DNA of 64,000 bases from NCBI RefSeq assembly GCF_027925155.1, contig NZ_BSDY01000004.1, positions 1-64,000 of the forward strand, in the 5' to 3' direction. This document shows, piece after piece, positions 46,301 to 53,553 of the stretch; the stretch's first letter is position 1; each line of letters opens with the position of its first letter. The position numbers were made by a program, and so were the translations under genes. The notes below the pieces were generated by a model that was not told the DNA's origin, made no database searches, and worked only from the letters and a program-made list of their open reading frames with translations. This DNA comes from Propionigenium maris DSM 9537. GTDB taxonomy: Bacteria; Fusobacteriota; Fusobacteriia; Fusobacteriales; Fusobacteriaceae.

Positions 46301-46429
46301 CTCATCTATCTTCCTGTTATTTTCCCTGTTTATCTCTCTTTTGAGCACTCTGGAGTACTCCTCTAGGGGAAGCTTTACCTCTACTCCCCTGTCATACTCC
46401 TTTCTTCTCCTCTTCAGTTCCTCATGCAT
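43394..46429 (-). CDS. PLD nuclease-SF2 helicase-DUF3427 protein
   Basis: A 1011-residue multidomain protein. A phospholipase-D-type nuclease domain (about 75-235) has SFHTKAY near 180 followed by GSSNIS. The superfamily 2 helicase core has Walker A AATGTGKT near 310, motif II VVDEFHH near 397, motif III LTATPERMDG near 423 and motif VI QQLGRGLRKH near 590. The last 280 residues match the DUF3427 region. Such proteins act on DNA and are often near defence genes, but here no restriction or other defence partner is visible. ATG follows AGGAG. Confidence 0.88.
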   Translation of the reverse strand: MHEELKRRRKEYDRGVEVKLPLEEYSRVLKREINRENNRKIDEYIRGGSYDKAVNFVEESRGIDLELPLRNIVAGEVEGEHRGIIEEDRLILNERLKNMSMLKSIKEELSTCDEFIFVVSFIRYSGLQLLISKLKELEKRGVRGRVLTSVYMNITEPKALRKLMEFSNIEVKIYNAHRDSFHTKAYIFKRDSGLGTAIVGSSNISHQALLCGEEWNIKVGESTGDVMEDSLKHFEKLWCSEEAIEVDEGIIERYEKFRDSFKESRDFTFDFLESRGSGNEIHPNSMQGEILERLEEMRKGGVVRALAIAATGTGKTYLSAFDVANFSPKRLLFLAHREELLRGAMATYERFFPREEMGYLTGNEKSYDSRYVFATVQTLSKNESLERYSREHFDYIVVDEFHHSAAESYMKIIDHFKPEFLLGLTATPERMDGKDILEICDYNVAGEIRLKEALSRELLVPFHYFGIADDTTDYTEIPEKNGHLVEKVLSEKLSINTRVEFILSKIDEYLYDGKDMCALSFCVDKNHARYMSEEFRSRGVRSEVILADTSLKERARILKDLRENRIEIVFTVDIFNEGIDIPQVNLLLFLRPTESSTIFIQQLGRGLRKHGNKSYVTILDFIGNYSKSFVGATAITRELGESQEGIRKNIEEGFGGLPGSSYIEFDRICQRRILDKIGSIKYTSKNYLKERYLEVRAKYDRPLQPMDFLYEGDTFERLVASFGSFCLAKKAAGDLSQGEMVEERRALELLERLDSMMPIKRPHETLILKEALLKGRECIEIEDIVEIIGRGRRGIQEQRIERAFKELAEEYKKQDWSFGRVEDGFIADEEVMEILEDKQIYKMVENRLEYALHRYEREFDLQDGGLEVHREYSRLELQILLDSQVPKGSWRAGYAVAHDEICLFITMEKDRDTEEHLLYDNYFDDQEIVQWISQNKTSHSSKVGEMFVKHSEQGRRVHIFIRRSREGQGITRNFIYLGEADYHTSYGDKPMYIKWRLHKKVPDKIFLDLTS

Positions 46430-46483
46430 AACTATCTCCTAATATATTATTTCTTAGATTATCTCATACTTTTCCATATAAAA

Positions 46484-46503
46484 AAAGGGAGGCAACTCCC
46501 TTT
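46484..46503 (-). terminator. Terminator of the prepilin gene
   Basis: An 8-bp stem AAAGGGAG/CTCCCTTT with loop GCAA; the minus strand continues TTTTATATGG. The stop codon abuts the stem. Confidence 0.85.
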
Positions 46504-46999
46504 AAAATTCTTTCCAGTCGATACCTCCATCATAGGTATTAGATTGTAAGTAAGCATAAATCTCTTTCAAAGTAGATGTTGAGCCCCCTGCATCTGGGGT
46601 CGAATCAGCCCAAAAAGCAAATTTAGCTACAGTTGTAGAGTCTTGATTAGCTTGATTAAAGTCTCTATTATCTAGAGGTCCATAAGTTATTCCTACTTTT
46701 TCATAAGTTAAATTTTTTCCAGGGACAATTCTCGGAACCCTTCCCTTGGAGTAAAACTCTTGAAATTCTGGTCTCACATTTTCAGTATTTATATCAAACA
46801 TGTCATGTACATTTGTATTTCCAGTCTTCACCACAAACATTTGAGCTGCTGTTCTAAGATTTGCTAGATTCCCTTGAACATTGGCCACCTTAGCATCCTC
46901 AGTCACACCTGTAAACCTAGGCAGGGCTATTGCCGCCAGAAGACCTATTATGGCTATAGTTACCATTAACTCTATTAAAGTAAAACCTTTCCTTTTCAT
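46502..46999 (-). CDS. Type IV prepilin-like (pseudo)pilin
   Basis: A 165-residue protein with a class III prepilin leader: MKRKG cleaved before FTLIELMV, with the Glu5 needed for assembly, then a hydrophobic helix (AIIGLLAAIALPRF). The C-terminal domain is globular with an Asp/Asn-rich region and no disulfide cysteines. It would be processed by a prepilin peptidase and built into a pilus or type II-like filament. No peptidase, ATPase or platform gene is nearby, so it is an orphan. Confidence 0.88.
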   Translation of the reverse strand: MKRKGFTLIELMVTIAIIGLLAAIALPRFTGVTEDAKVANVQGNLANLRTAAQMFVVKTGNTNVHDMFDINTENVRPEFQEFYSKGRVPRIVPGKNLTYEKVGITYGPLDNRDFNQANQDSTTVAKFAFWADSTPDAGGSTSTLKEIYAYLQSNTYDGGIDWKEF

Positions 47000-47312
47000 T
47001 CTGTACCTCCAAAATAATATCTAAAATTTATTCCTGCCTACTCTCTGTCCATATACCTCTGTAGAGAGTTAAATCAAAATTATAACTACCCAAAATATCC
47101 ATTCTTTTATACTTTTCATTAGAATGCAAGTTTTCTTCAACTGTGGATTATATCATCCCCTCCAGAGAGTATCAATGGATTTTTTAAACTATTTAATTAA
47201 ATTTTTCATAAAAACAACATGACGTTGCATCCCAATAATCAGCTGGAGCACTCATTACTTTACTCAATTTTATTAACTCTATACTTTCATTAACAATAAA
47301 AAAAGACTCCCA
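47000..47312. other. Non-coding spacer with intergenic repeat copy B
   Basis: Upstream of the prepilin gene. It contains the prepilin promoter region (not resolved), an AT-rich stretch and repeat copy B (about 47211-47299). No coding signal was found. Confidence 0.4.
47211..47303 (+). repeat. Intergenic repeat, copy B
   Basis: Starts AACAACATGACGTTGCATCC and ends CTATACTTTCATTAACAAT before the terminator at 47304. It aligns with copy A (33003-33074) over its whole length with scattered differences. Confidence 0.6.
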
Positions 47313-47324
47313 TTAAAGGAGTCT
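47304..47324 (-). terminator. Terminator of the 41-residue membrane protein gene
   Basis: A 7-bp stem AGACTCC/GGAGTCT with a 7-nt loop, then TTTTTTTATTG on the minus strand. The stop codon of the small gene lies in the loop. Confidence 0.8.
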
Positions 47325-47438
47325 CGTATTTTCTTCCATCTTAGACCTATACTCTGAAATTATCTCATCCACTTCATCATAGGGTCTAGCCAGATATAAT
47401 ACTACTACAATAATAAGTAAAACTATAAAGAAATTCAA
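47313..47438 (-). CDS. Small single-span membrane protein (41 residues)
   Basis: A TTG start at 47438 with AGGAGG 6 nt upstream opens a 41-codon frame. The product begins with a hydrophobic segment (FFIVLLIIVVVLYLA) and ends in a charged tail (RPYDEVDEII, then SEYRSKMEEN). It ends in a terminator, as expected for a real gene. I do not recognise it; a small stress, toxin-like or regulatory membrane peptide is possible. Confidence 0.55.
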   Translation of the reverse strand: MNFFIVLLIIVVVLYLARPYDEVDEIISEYRSKMEENTRLL

Positions 47439-47479
47439 GGTTCCTCCTAAGCTTTTAAGCTACTGAACCCCACGTACTA

Positions 47480-47545
47480 CTAGATTATCTGCCTCTGTGA
47501 GGTTAAAAAATATGCGACAAAATTCCCAACATTCAGCTTCATCAT
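47480..47545 (-). CDS. Possible 21-residue peptide
   Basis: ATG-ATG at 47545 is preceded by AAAGGAGGGGTTAAG, an excellent ribosome site. The frame gives MMKLNVGNFVAYFL followed by TSQRQII and stops at 47480. It precedes the 41-residue membrane protein by about 40 nt on the same strand. It may be a leader peptide or a small gene of its own. Confidence 0.4.
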   Translation of the reverse strand: MMKLNVGNFVAYFLTSQRQII

Positions 47546-47704
47546 CTTAACCCCTCCTTTCGTGATTTAAAAAATTCGATAACTCTACTTCCCAAATACC
47601 TCGACCGTTAGATTATTTTTCATAAAAATAATGATCACCTCCTTTTTGCTGCAACAAAGTCTAACTTATTTTTATAGCATATGCAAGAAAAAAAATCAAA
47701 AAGG

Positions 47705-47786
47705 AGCGTGACACTCCACCCTTACTAACCTTATGTAATTATTTTTTTATAAAATCAACCTATAATTTTATACTTTCCTTAACAAG
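47705..47786 (+). repeat. Intergenic repeat, copy C (diverged)
   Basis: Starts GAGCGTGACACTCCA and ends TTTATACTTTCCTTAACAAG just before a terminator. Only the two ends resemble copies A and B. Confidence 0.4.
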
Positions 47787-47815
47787 AAAAAGCCCTTCTC
47801 TTTGAAGGGCTTTTT
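47787..47815 (-). terminator. Terminator of the 79-residue protein gene
   Basis: A 12-bp stem AAAAAGCCCTTC/GAAGGGCTTTTT with loop TCTTT. The minus strand continues TTTTCTTGTTAAGG. Confidence 0.88.
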
Positions 47816-47833
47816 CTAAATCAATTATTTATA

Positions 47834-48073
47834 TTACTTTAAAAGATCATTTTCCTCTATATATCTTTCCAGAAGCTCTATCACCAGACTGTGTCTCGTT
47901 CTTTTCTTAGGTCCCGATGCTATATTCATCAGATCTCTCAGATACTCCACCTCTGGCTGAGGCCCCTTTATCTTTATATCCTTAGTAAGATTGGAATCAT
48001 AATCCCTGTATGCTGGTTTCCCTTCCTTCTTTCTTAACTCACTCACTCTTGATTTTACGGCTTTCTTCTCCAT
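47834..48073 (-). CDS. Small basic protein of unknown function
   Basis: A 79-residue, Lys/Arg-rich protein with no signal or membrane segment. Predicted layout: an N-terminal basic helix (RVSELRKKEG), a middle strand region (KDIKIKGPQPEVEYL) and a C-terminal helix (HSLVIELLERYIEENDLLK). The C-terminal half could be a ribbon-helix-helix-like DNA-binding unit, but this is only a guess. Ribosome site AAAGGAG 9 nt upstream, strong terminator downstream, so it is a genuine single gene. Confidence 0.6.
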   Translation of the reverse strand: MEKKAVKSRVSELRKKEGKPAYRDYDSNLTKDIKIKGPQPEVEYLRDLMNIASGPKKRTRHSLVIELLERYIEENDLLK

Positions 48074-48167
48074 CTATATCATCTCCTTTGGGGTACTGTG
48101 TCAAAATAAAGTAACAATCTATTCTACCATAAATCCCGAATATAGTTTACTTTAAACTTTGCTCCCT

Positions 48168-48881
48168 CTAGTACTCCCCCTTCTCTCCAATGGGCAGAAG
48201 CCCCTTATAGATTATATCTCTACCTACCAGTTCAAACTGCAGGGGATATATCTCCACTCCCCTCTCTATTGCTTCATAGAAGGTATCACTGAACTTCGGG
48301 TCCGTTTCCCACTTTGGTCTGAAGTAATCGGAACTTCTGAGAACAAGAAGAACTACAGCTGCCCTGTTCCCAGCCTCCTTCAGTTCTATGAGCTCATTTA
48401 GATGCTTAACTGCCCTTACACTGGGGGCATCTGGGAAAGCTGCAACCCTGTCCATGGAAAGGGATACTCCCTTTATCTCTACCCAGATCTTATCACCATC
48501 CTTTTCCAAAAGATAGTCGATCCTGCTCTTTCCATACTTTACCTCTGCCTTGAGGGAATCCACTTCTCCAAAGGGAGACACTTCCGGGTCATTCAGGAGG
48601 TTTTGAGAGATATACCTGTGATGGGCAGAGTTTATAAGTATATCCTCCCCATCTGAAGCCTCAGCACTTATCATATCCCACTTGGTTTTCCTGTTGGGGT
48701 TTTCTGCCCTTCTTATCTTTACACTGTTCTCAGGAAAGAGAAGCTCCTGCAGCCTCCCTGAATCATGTACGTGTACTATCTCCTCCCTTCCGTCTTCTAA
48801 CCTCACATTTGCCACAAACCTGTTTGGCCTGTCTATAAACTTAGCCTCTGTATCCCAAGGCACCTCATATATCTTCTTCAC
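48168..48881 (-). CDS. sfsA: SfsA family DNA/RNA-binding nuclease
   Basis: A 237-residue SfsA protein (sugar fermentation stimulation A), which has an OB-like N-terminal part and a nuclease-like C-terminal domain. Seen: RFVANVRLEDGREEIVHVHDSGRL near residue 22, AHHRYISQNL near 87, KYGKSRIDYLLE near 118, IWVEIKGVSL near 138 and FPDAPSVRAVKHL near 155, the usual order of this family. Start GTG at 48881 with GGAG nearby. Exact cellular role is not settled. Confidence 0.9.
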   Translation of the reverse strand: MKKIYEVPWDTEAKFIDRPNRFVANVRLEDGREEIVHVHDSGRLQELLFPENSVKIRRAENPNRKTKWDMISAEASDGEDILINSAHHRYISQNLLNDPEVSPFGEVDSLKAEVKYGKSRIDYLLEKDGDKIWVEIKGVSLSMDRVAAFPDAPSVRAVKHLNELIELKEAGNRAAVVLLVLRSSDYFRPKWETDPKFSDTFYEAIERGVEIYPLQFELVGRDIIYKGLLPIGEKGEY

Positions 48882-48975
48882 ATCCTACTCCTTATAAACA
48901 CCTTAATCGCTTATAATAACTATACCAAATATCTCACAAAACATAAAGGCAAGGCCATAAGCCCCTCCAAAGAAA

Positions 48976-48997
48976 AAGCTGCCCCTATAGGCAGCTT
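48976..48997 (-). terminator. Terminator of glyA
   Basis: An 8-bp stem AAGCTGCC/GGCAGCTT with a 6-nt loop, followed on the minus strand by TTTCTTTGG. Confidence 0.7.
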
Positions 48998-49012
48998 CTA
49001 CCTGCTTTTCCT

Positions 49013-50257
49013 CTACTTATACAGGGGAAACCTCTTAGCCAGCTCCCTTACACTCTCCCCTATATCCTCTACTATCTCCATATCATCGATATTGTTAACC
49101 ACCTCAAGGATATACTGGGCAACTTCCCTCATCTCCTCCTCCTTCATCCCTCTTGTTGTAAGAGCAGGAGTTCCTATCCTTATTCCACTTGTAACCATAG
49201 GGCTCTCTGTATCATAGGGAATCCCGTTTTTATTCACTGTAATGTGTGCCCTTCCAAGGACCTCCTCCAGTTTCTTTCCTGTAATCCCCTTCTTCCTCAG
49301 ATCCACCAACATCATATGGTTGTCTGTACCGCCACTCACTATATCCAGGCCGCCTTTTTGGAGCTCCTCTGCTAGAACCTTGGCATTTATTATAACCTGC
49401 TTCTGGTACTCTACATATTCAGGGGTGAGAGCTTCCTTAAGAGCTACAGCTTTTGCAGCTATAGTATGCATTAGTGGCCCCCCCTGTATTCCAGGGAATA
49501 TTGCCTTGTTTATCTTTTTGATTATCTCCTCATCGTTGGTCATGATCATTCCTCCACGGGGACCACGAAGGGTTTTATGGGTAGTGGTGGTTACTACATG
49601 GGCATAGGGAATAGGGCTGGGATGGACTCCAGCAGCCACAAGGCCTGCTATGTGTGCCATATCCACCATGAGGTAAGCTCCCACTTCATCTGCTATCTCC
49701 CTGAATCTTTTAAAATCTATGGTTCTTGAGTAGGCACTTGCTCCTGCTATAATAATCTTTGGCTTATGCATGAGAGCCAGGGTCTCTACCTCTTTATAGT
49801 TTATCCTTCCGCTTTCCTCCTCAACACTGTAGGATGCCACCCTGTATTCCTTTCCTGAAAAGTTCACACTCTTACCGTGGGTCAGATGTCCCCCGTGATC
49901 CAGCTTCATTCCAAGGATGGTATCTCCAACTTCTATGAGGCCCTTATATACAGCCATATTTGCCTGGGAACCTGAGTGGGGCTGAACATTTACATACTTC
50001 ACCTTAAAGAGTTCCTTAGTTCTCTCAATAGCAAGTTTTTCTGCTACATCTACATACTCACATCCCCCGTAATACCTTTTATCGGGATACCCCTCAGCGT
50101 ATTTATTGGTCAGTACACTCCCGGTTATCTCCATTACTGCTTTAGATACAAAGTTTTCAGAGGCAATGAGCTCTAAGCCATACTCCTGCCTGTCCTCCTC
50201 CCTCTTTACTGCATCGTATATCTCCTTATCTATCCTCTTTAAATTTTCAAAATTCAT
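49013..50257 (-). CDS. glyA: Serine hydroxymethyltransferase
   Basis: A PLP enzyme that converts serine and tetrahydrofolate to glycine and methylene-tetrahydrofolate. The 414 residues match the bacterial form. [10 protein letters not shown] near 96, the PLP Lys in [14 protein letters not shown] near 226, and the C-terminal [16 protein letters not shown] near 354 are all intact. It is monocistronic, with its own promoter and terminator. Methylene-THF links to folA in the same window. SHMT is also one source of carbon for hydrogenase cofactor assembly in current models. Confidence 0.96.
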   Translation of the reverse strand: MNFENLKRIDKEIYDAVKREEDRQEYGLELIASENFVSKAVMEITGSVLTNKYAEGYPDKRYYGGCEYVDVAEKLAIERTKELFKVKYVNVQPHSGSQANMAVYKGLIEVGDTILGMKLDHGGHLTHGKSVNFSGKEYRVASYSVEEESGRINYKEVETLALMHKPKIIIAGASAYSRTIDFKRFREIADEVGAYLMVDMAHIAGLVAAGVHPSPIPYAHVVTTTTHKTLRGPRGGMIMTNDEEIIKKINKAIFPGIQGGPLMHTIAAKAVALKEALTPEYVEYQKQVIINAKVLAEELQKGGLDIVSGGTDNHMMLVDLRKKGITGKKLEEVLGRAHITVNKNGIPYDTESPMVTSGIRIGTPALTTRGMKEEEMREVAQYILEVVNNIDDMEIVEDIGESVRELAKRFPLYK

Positions 50258-50357
50258 TCTATCTCCCCCTTAAAAGAACCTTTAAATATCAGTTACGGAA
50301 ATTTACTCCTCTTCCTTTTTTAAGTTCTTCTTACAAGTTTGTACTGAGTACACCTAC

Positions 50358-50385
50358 ATTATATATAGTTTACAGGATAAGTCAA
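50358..50385 (-). promoter_or_regulatory. Promoter of glyA
   Basis: Minus strand TTGACT (50380-50385), 16-nt spacer, TATAAT (50358-50363). The leader to the ATG is about 95 nt and shows no riboswitch pattern I recognise. Confidence 0.7.
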
Positions 50386-50474
50386 GTATACTTTCTAAGC
50401 AAAATAAAAGAAGCTAGTAAAGATTTTACTACCCTCTTATATTCTCATATTATAAAATCAGCCTGAAATTATAC

Positions 50475-50681
50475 CTACATAAGTGTAGAACATGTTTTTG
50501 CCTTTATTGTCATCAGCTTCAAGCTCTTAAAGTACTCCCTAATAATCACAATGCTCCATTCATCCAGTAATGCCCAGTCACTGCTATAGGATATTACCTT
50601 TGGATGGTTGGCATATCTCAGTTCCCATATTCCTGTTTTGCCGTTGTGGCTTATCTTTATACTCTGTCTCCTCACATCCAT
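50475..50681 (-). CDS. Small protein of unknown function (68 residues)
   Basis: A 68-residue protein starting behind GGGAGGG (8 nt before ATG). It begins with strands (RRQSIKISHNGKTGIWELRY) and continues into a possible amphipathic helix (DEWSIVIIREYFKSLKLM). No signal or membrane segment is evident. No family recognised. It lies alone between glyA and a broken small gene. Confidence 0.5.
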   Translation of the reverse strand: MDVRRQSIKISHNGKTGIWELRYANHPKVISYSSDWALLDEWSIVIIREYFKSLKLMTIKAKTCSTLM

Positions 50682-50786
50682 AAGCTTTCCCTCCCAATTT
50701 CAGTTATTTTCCAGGCTGATTTTAATATAATAATAGGAAGGTTAGGGATAATTTCCTCTTAATTTTAAAATTTCTTCTTAAAAAAA

Positions 50787-50818
50787 GAAGGTAGGGTTTT
50801 CTTGGAACCCTTACCTTC
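50787..50818 (-). terminator. Terminator after the frameshifted small gene
   Basis: A 12-bp stem with one bulged base (GAAGGTAGGGTT against AACCCTTACCTTC), then TTTTTTTAAG on the minus strand. Confidence 0.82.
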
Positions 50819-50828
50819 CCTCTGAATA

Positions 50829-51053
50829 CTATTTAAAATCTACTACCTTTTCTTCACCTAAAAATATCCTCACTTCCTTGGGCTTCGTCTGGGAGACTAC
50901 CCTTCCCTTTCTGATAGAGTACATTACGCTGGATAGTCCTTTGATTTTGTCGACCTTCCCTGAAATTTTTATTTGAGCTATGGTTAATTCCCTCTTTTAC
51001 TAGGATTTTCTTGTCTTCTGTGCCTTTCACCTTAAAAATTTTACTTTTTCCAT
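50829..51053 (-). pseudogene. Small gene with two frameshifts
   Basis: ATG at 51053 follows GGAGG by 4 nt but its frame stops after 8 codons. Adding one T to the run near 51036 and removing one G near 50989 would restore a continuous frame of about 75 residues. It would read MEKVKFFKVKG, then TEDKKILVKEELTIAQIKIS, then GKVDKIKGLSSVMYSI, and end RIFLGEEKVVDFK before TAG and a good terminator. Two homopolymer changes could mean decay or sequencing errors. Family unknown. Confidence 0.55.
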
Positions 51054-51088
51054 AGAACCTCCACTCTTTCCTAGCTCCCTAAATGTGA

Positions 51089-51424
51089 TTAGTTATTCAC
51101 TAGAAAACATAGGTCCCCCTCTAATTCCTCCATTATGTCTCTAAATACCTCTCTATTTCTTAGGACTATTCTTCTTCCCCTGGAAGTTATTGTATAAAAT
51201 TTTTCCACCTTAAGAAGAAACCCCGCCTCTATCATCTTTTTCATCGTTCTGCAGATATAGCCCCTGTCCCTGATCAGTATCTCCTGAAGCTCCTTTATCA
51301 TCCTGGGCTTATTAAAGATAACCTCTAAGATAAGCGCTTCATTAAAGGTTATATCAACATCCTCCTCACTGAAGATAGTCCTGCACCTGCTATAGATCTT
51401 ATTCATCTCCAAAACTCTTTCCAC
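51089..51424 (-). CDS. Winged-helix regulator (MarR-like, small)
   Basis: A 111-residue protein with a winged-helix core: DITFNEALILEVIFNKPRMIKELQEIL (helices), the recognition helix DRGYICRTMKKMIEAGFL, and the wing KVEKFYTITSRGRRIV. The start chosen is GTG at 51424, 5 nt after GGGGGAG; a GTG at 51442 lacks a site. The layout fits MarR/PadR-like regulators that respond to small molecules. It precedes the broken small gene on the same strand. Target unknown. Confidence 0.7.
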   Translation of the reverse strand: MERVLEMNKIYSRCRTIFSEEDVDITFNEALILEVIFNKPRMIKELQEILIRDRGYICRTMKKMIEAGFLLKVEKFYTITSRGRRIVLRNREVFRDIMEELEGDLCFLVNN

Positions 51425-51634
51425 TTTTTCTCCCCCAAACACACAAATTAACGCTATCTTCTTCCAAACCTATTATATACCAAATAAAAAATCATTTTTG
51501 TATACTTTATTGACATTCAAGGAAAGGAAAAATTATGTATCACCTGTATAATTTTTCTGACCATTAAATTTATTTTTTTGCATATATGCTGCAGATTATT
51601 AAATAGATTTTAAGTTATATTTAAGGAGGTGGAT

Positions 51635-52276
51635 ATGAAAGATCGATTAAAGATTTTAAAAAGTTTTCTCCCCCCTGAAGCCTCTGAAAGACTAAGGATC
51701 AAAAAAATTTCTCAGGGAGAGCTCATCCTCCCCTCCCTTGATGGGAGTATCTTTTTTATTCAAAAAGGTTCCATAGGTGCTATAAGCCACTATGAAAAAC
51801 GTGAGTACTTTCTTCCATTAAAATTTAGACCTGGAGATATTGTTGGTTTGCTTAAAAGCATTTTTGTTGAAAAAAGCTGGTGGGAGTTTATAGCTATCAC
51901 AGATGCAGAGATTATCCTATTTCCCAGAGATATTGTGGATAACTACCTCTTAAACAACTTCGCTGCCTATAAGCACCTTACAAGGGAAGGGATTTATATT
52001 ACCGAAAGATTAGCCCAAGCCCTTCATATACAAGTTCAGGGAGGTGCAAGAGCCCTCTTTGCCTACGGCCTTGTAGAATACTCTATTAACAATGAATACA
52101 AGTATATAAAATATGAAAATGTGGCTAAAACCCTTAATATTACCAGGGCCAGACTCTATAAAATAGAAGAAGAATTCACTAAAAAGGGACTCATAAGGAA
52201 GGAACGGAAAAAGATAATCATATTAAATAGGGAGGGGCTTAAGGATTACTACCGGGAGTTTCTCTTTATGGAATAA
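51635..52276 (+). CDS. Crp/Fnr-family transcriptional regulator
   Basis: A 213-residue regulator with an N-terminal cyclic-nucleotide-type beta-roll (SLDGSIFFIQKGSIGAIS, then RPGDIVGLL) and a C-terminal winged helix (YENVAKTLNITRARLYKIEEEFTKKGLI) near residues 160-190. It contains no cysteine, so it cannot hold an Fnr-type iron-sulfur cluster, and the cAMP-binding Arg/Ser pattern of Crp is not evident. The effector is unknown. The start is ATG 51635, after AAGGAGG. It is transcribed alone. Confidence 0.85.
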   Translation: MKDRLKILKSFLPPEASERLRIKKISQGELILPSLDGSIFFIQKGSIGAISHYEKREYFLPLKFRPGDIVGLLKSIFVEKSWWEFIAITDAEIILFPRDIVDNYLLNNFAAYKHLTREGIYITERLAQALHIQVQGGARALFAYGLVEYSINNEYKYIKYENVAKTLNITRARLYKIEEEFTKKGLIRKERKKIIILNREGLKDYYREFLFME

Positions 52277-52293
52277 TCAAAAAAAACAAAAAA

Positions 52294-52313
52294 AGCCTGC
52301 CAGCCGGCAGGCT
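52294..52313. terminator. Bidirectional terminator between the Crp/Fnr gene and csp
   Basis: An 8-bp GC-rich stem AGCCTGCC/GGCAGGCT with loop AGCC. The minus side runs into TTTTTTTGTTTTTTTTG. Confidence 0.85.
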
Positions 52314-52321
52314 CAATGAGC

Positions 52322-52522
52322 TTATCTAGGTGTTACGTTAGAAGCTTGTGGTCCTTTTTGTCCTTCAGTGATCTCGAAAGTTACTTCCTCGTTCTCCTCA
52401 AGAGTCTTGAATCCAGGCTTGTTGATCTGAGAGAAGTGTACGAATACATCGTTTCCTTCCTCACAAGTGATGAATCCAAATCCTTTTTCTGCGTTGAACC
52501 ATTTAACCGTTCCGTTTACCAT
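52322..52522 (-). CDS. Cold-shock domain protein
   Basis: A 66-residue single cold-shock domain RNA chaperone with both RNA-binding motifs: RNP1 KGFGFI near residue 13 and RNP2 VFVHF near 26, ending in GPQASNV. It binds single-stranded RNA and DNA and may act in transcription antitermination or translation. The cspA-type 5' leader contains a stable hairpin (52556-52585). Start after GGAGGGATTTACAA. Strong consensus promoter and terminator. Confidence 0.95.
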   Translation of the reverse strand: MVNGTVKWFNAEKGFGFITCEEGNDVFVHFSQINKPGFKTLEENEEVTFEITEGQKGPQASNVTPR

Positions 52523-52555
52523 TTGTAAATCCCTCCATAATATTCTTAAAAGTGT

Positions 52556-52624
52556 ATTTAGAGTCGAAGTATATCCACTCTAAATTAATGCTAGGAGTAT
52601 ACCACACCTTTTACCCTATGTCAA
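52556..52624 (-). promoter_or_regulatory. csp promoter and leader hairpin
   Basis: Minus strand TTGACA (52619-52624), 17-nt spacer, TATACT (52596-52601). The transcript starts near 52588 and its first bases form a 9-bp hairpin (52577-52585 with 52556-52564, ATTTAGAGT/ACTCTAAAT), which may stabilise the mRNA or respond to temperature. Confidence 0.75.
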
Positions 52625-52647
52625 TTTTAATAGATAGATCATTTTTC

Positions 52648-53553
52648 CTAACTTACCTCTACGGCATTGTCTACCTCATGACCCATAGCCACCTTAAGAG
52701 CTACTATAGCTACCTCCAGCTGATCCATATCCGGTTCCTTGGTGGTAATCTTCTGAAGGTTAAGCCCAGGGGCTGCAATAGCCTTCACCCAGCCCTTATC
52801 CAGGTTTTTACTGCTGTACCTCTGGAACTCATAGGAGATTCCAGCTATAAGAGGCATAAATGAGATTCTCAGAACTACTCTTAACCCTAACTTTCCCAAT
52901 AGTGTCACTGGCGTCGGAAGGATGAAGTCTAGAGCTGTAAATGTTAAGATTGAACAAAACATTACAATCAAAAGAAAACTCGTTCCGCATCTGGGATGAA
53001 GGGTTGTATATTTTTTAGCATTTTCAGGAGTAAGATCCATACCATTTTCAAAGGTATAGATAGATTTATGCTCCGCCCCGTGATACTGATACACCCTCTT
53101 TATATCCTTTGAAAAGGAGATAAGCCATATGTAGAGCACAAAGAACGCCAGTCTAAGCACCGCCTCTAGCAGGTTGGCTTTAACGGTACTATCTGCAAAT
53201 AGCCACCCACCTATAAGAGATGGAAGAACCATAAATAGTCCTATCCCCAGAAGAAGGGCTCCACCCACAGTAAGGATTAGCTCCTTATCTGAAAGCTCCT
53301 CCTCGGTATCCTCTGCCTGGTTGGCTGAAAAGGTAAGCTCCTTGGTCCCCTCTATCATTGTATTAAATAGAAGAATTGCTCCCCTGAGGAAAGGTATCTT
53401 GGATAGCTTACTTCCGTTTTTTTTCTGTGTATTTTTTCTATATACTATACTTCCGTCGGGACGACGTACAGCTGTAGCCAAGGCTTCAGGGCCCTTCATC
53501 ATAACCCCTTCAATTACAGCCTGTCCCCCCACTGTTACTTTCTTTTCACTCAT
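52648..53553 (-). CDS. DUF1385 membrane protein (YqhQ-like)
   Basis: A 301-residue integral membrane protein. The N-terminus has GGQAVIEGVMMKGPEALATAVRRPDG, the DUF1385 signature, then several hydrophobic segments. The loop YQYHGAEHKSIYTFENG near residue 158 and LHPRCGTSFLLIVM near 185 carry the conserved His and Cys residues. The family function is unknown; in Bacillus it is YqhQ. About five to six membrane segments are likely. It lies about 125 bp downstream of csp in map order, transcribed alone to the left. Confidence 0.9.
   Translation of the reverse strand: MSEKKVTVGGQAVIEGVMMKGPEALATAVRRPDGSIVYRKNTQKKNGSKLSKIPFLRGAILLFNTMIEGTKELTFSANQAEDTEEELSDKELILTVGGALLLGIGLFMVLPSLIGGWLFADSTVKANLLEAVLRLAFFVLYIWLISFSKDIKRVYQYHGAEHKSIYTFENGMDLTPENAKKYTTLHPRCGTSFLLIVMFCSILTFTALDFILPTPVTLLGKLGLRVVLRISFMPLIAGISYEFQRYSSKNLDKGWVKAIAAPGLNLQKITTKEPDMDQLEVAIVALKVAMGHEVDNAVEVS

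Larger units (their letters stand above)
47546..47833. other. Spacer with repeat copy C
   Basis: Contains a further strong ribosome-site-like AAGGAGGTGATC (minus strand near 47636-47644), followed 8 nt later by a 12-codon frame (ATG near 47622). It also contains repeat copy C (about 47705-47786). No longer gene is visible. Confidence 0.35.

Noticed and set aside
43394..46429. BREX, DISARM or type I restriction locus
   Set aside because: Only one helicase-nuclease gene is present; no methylase, PglZ, Lon-like or specificity gene is in the surrounding sequence.
51635..52276. Fnr-type oxygen sensor
   Set aside because: The protein contains no cysteine and so cannot bind an iron-sulfur cluster.
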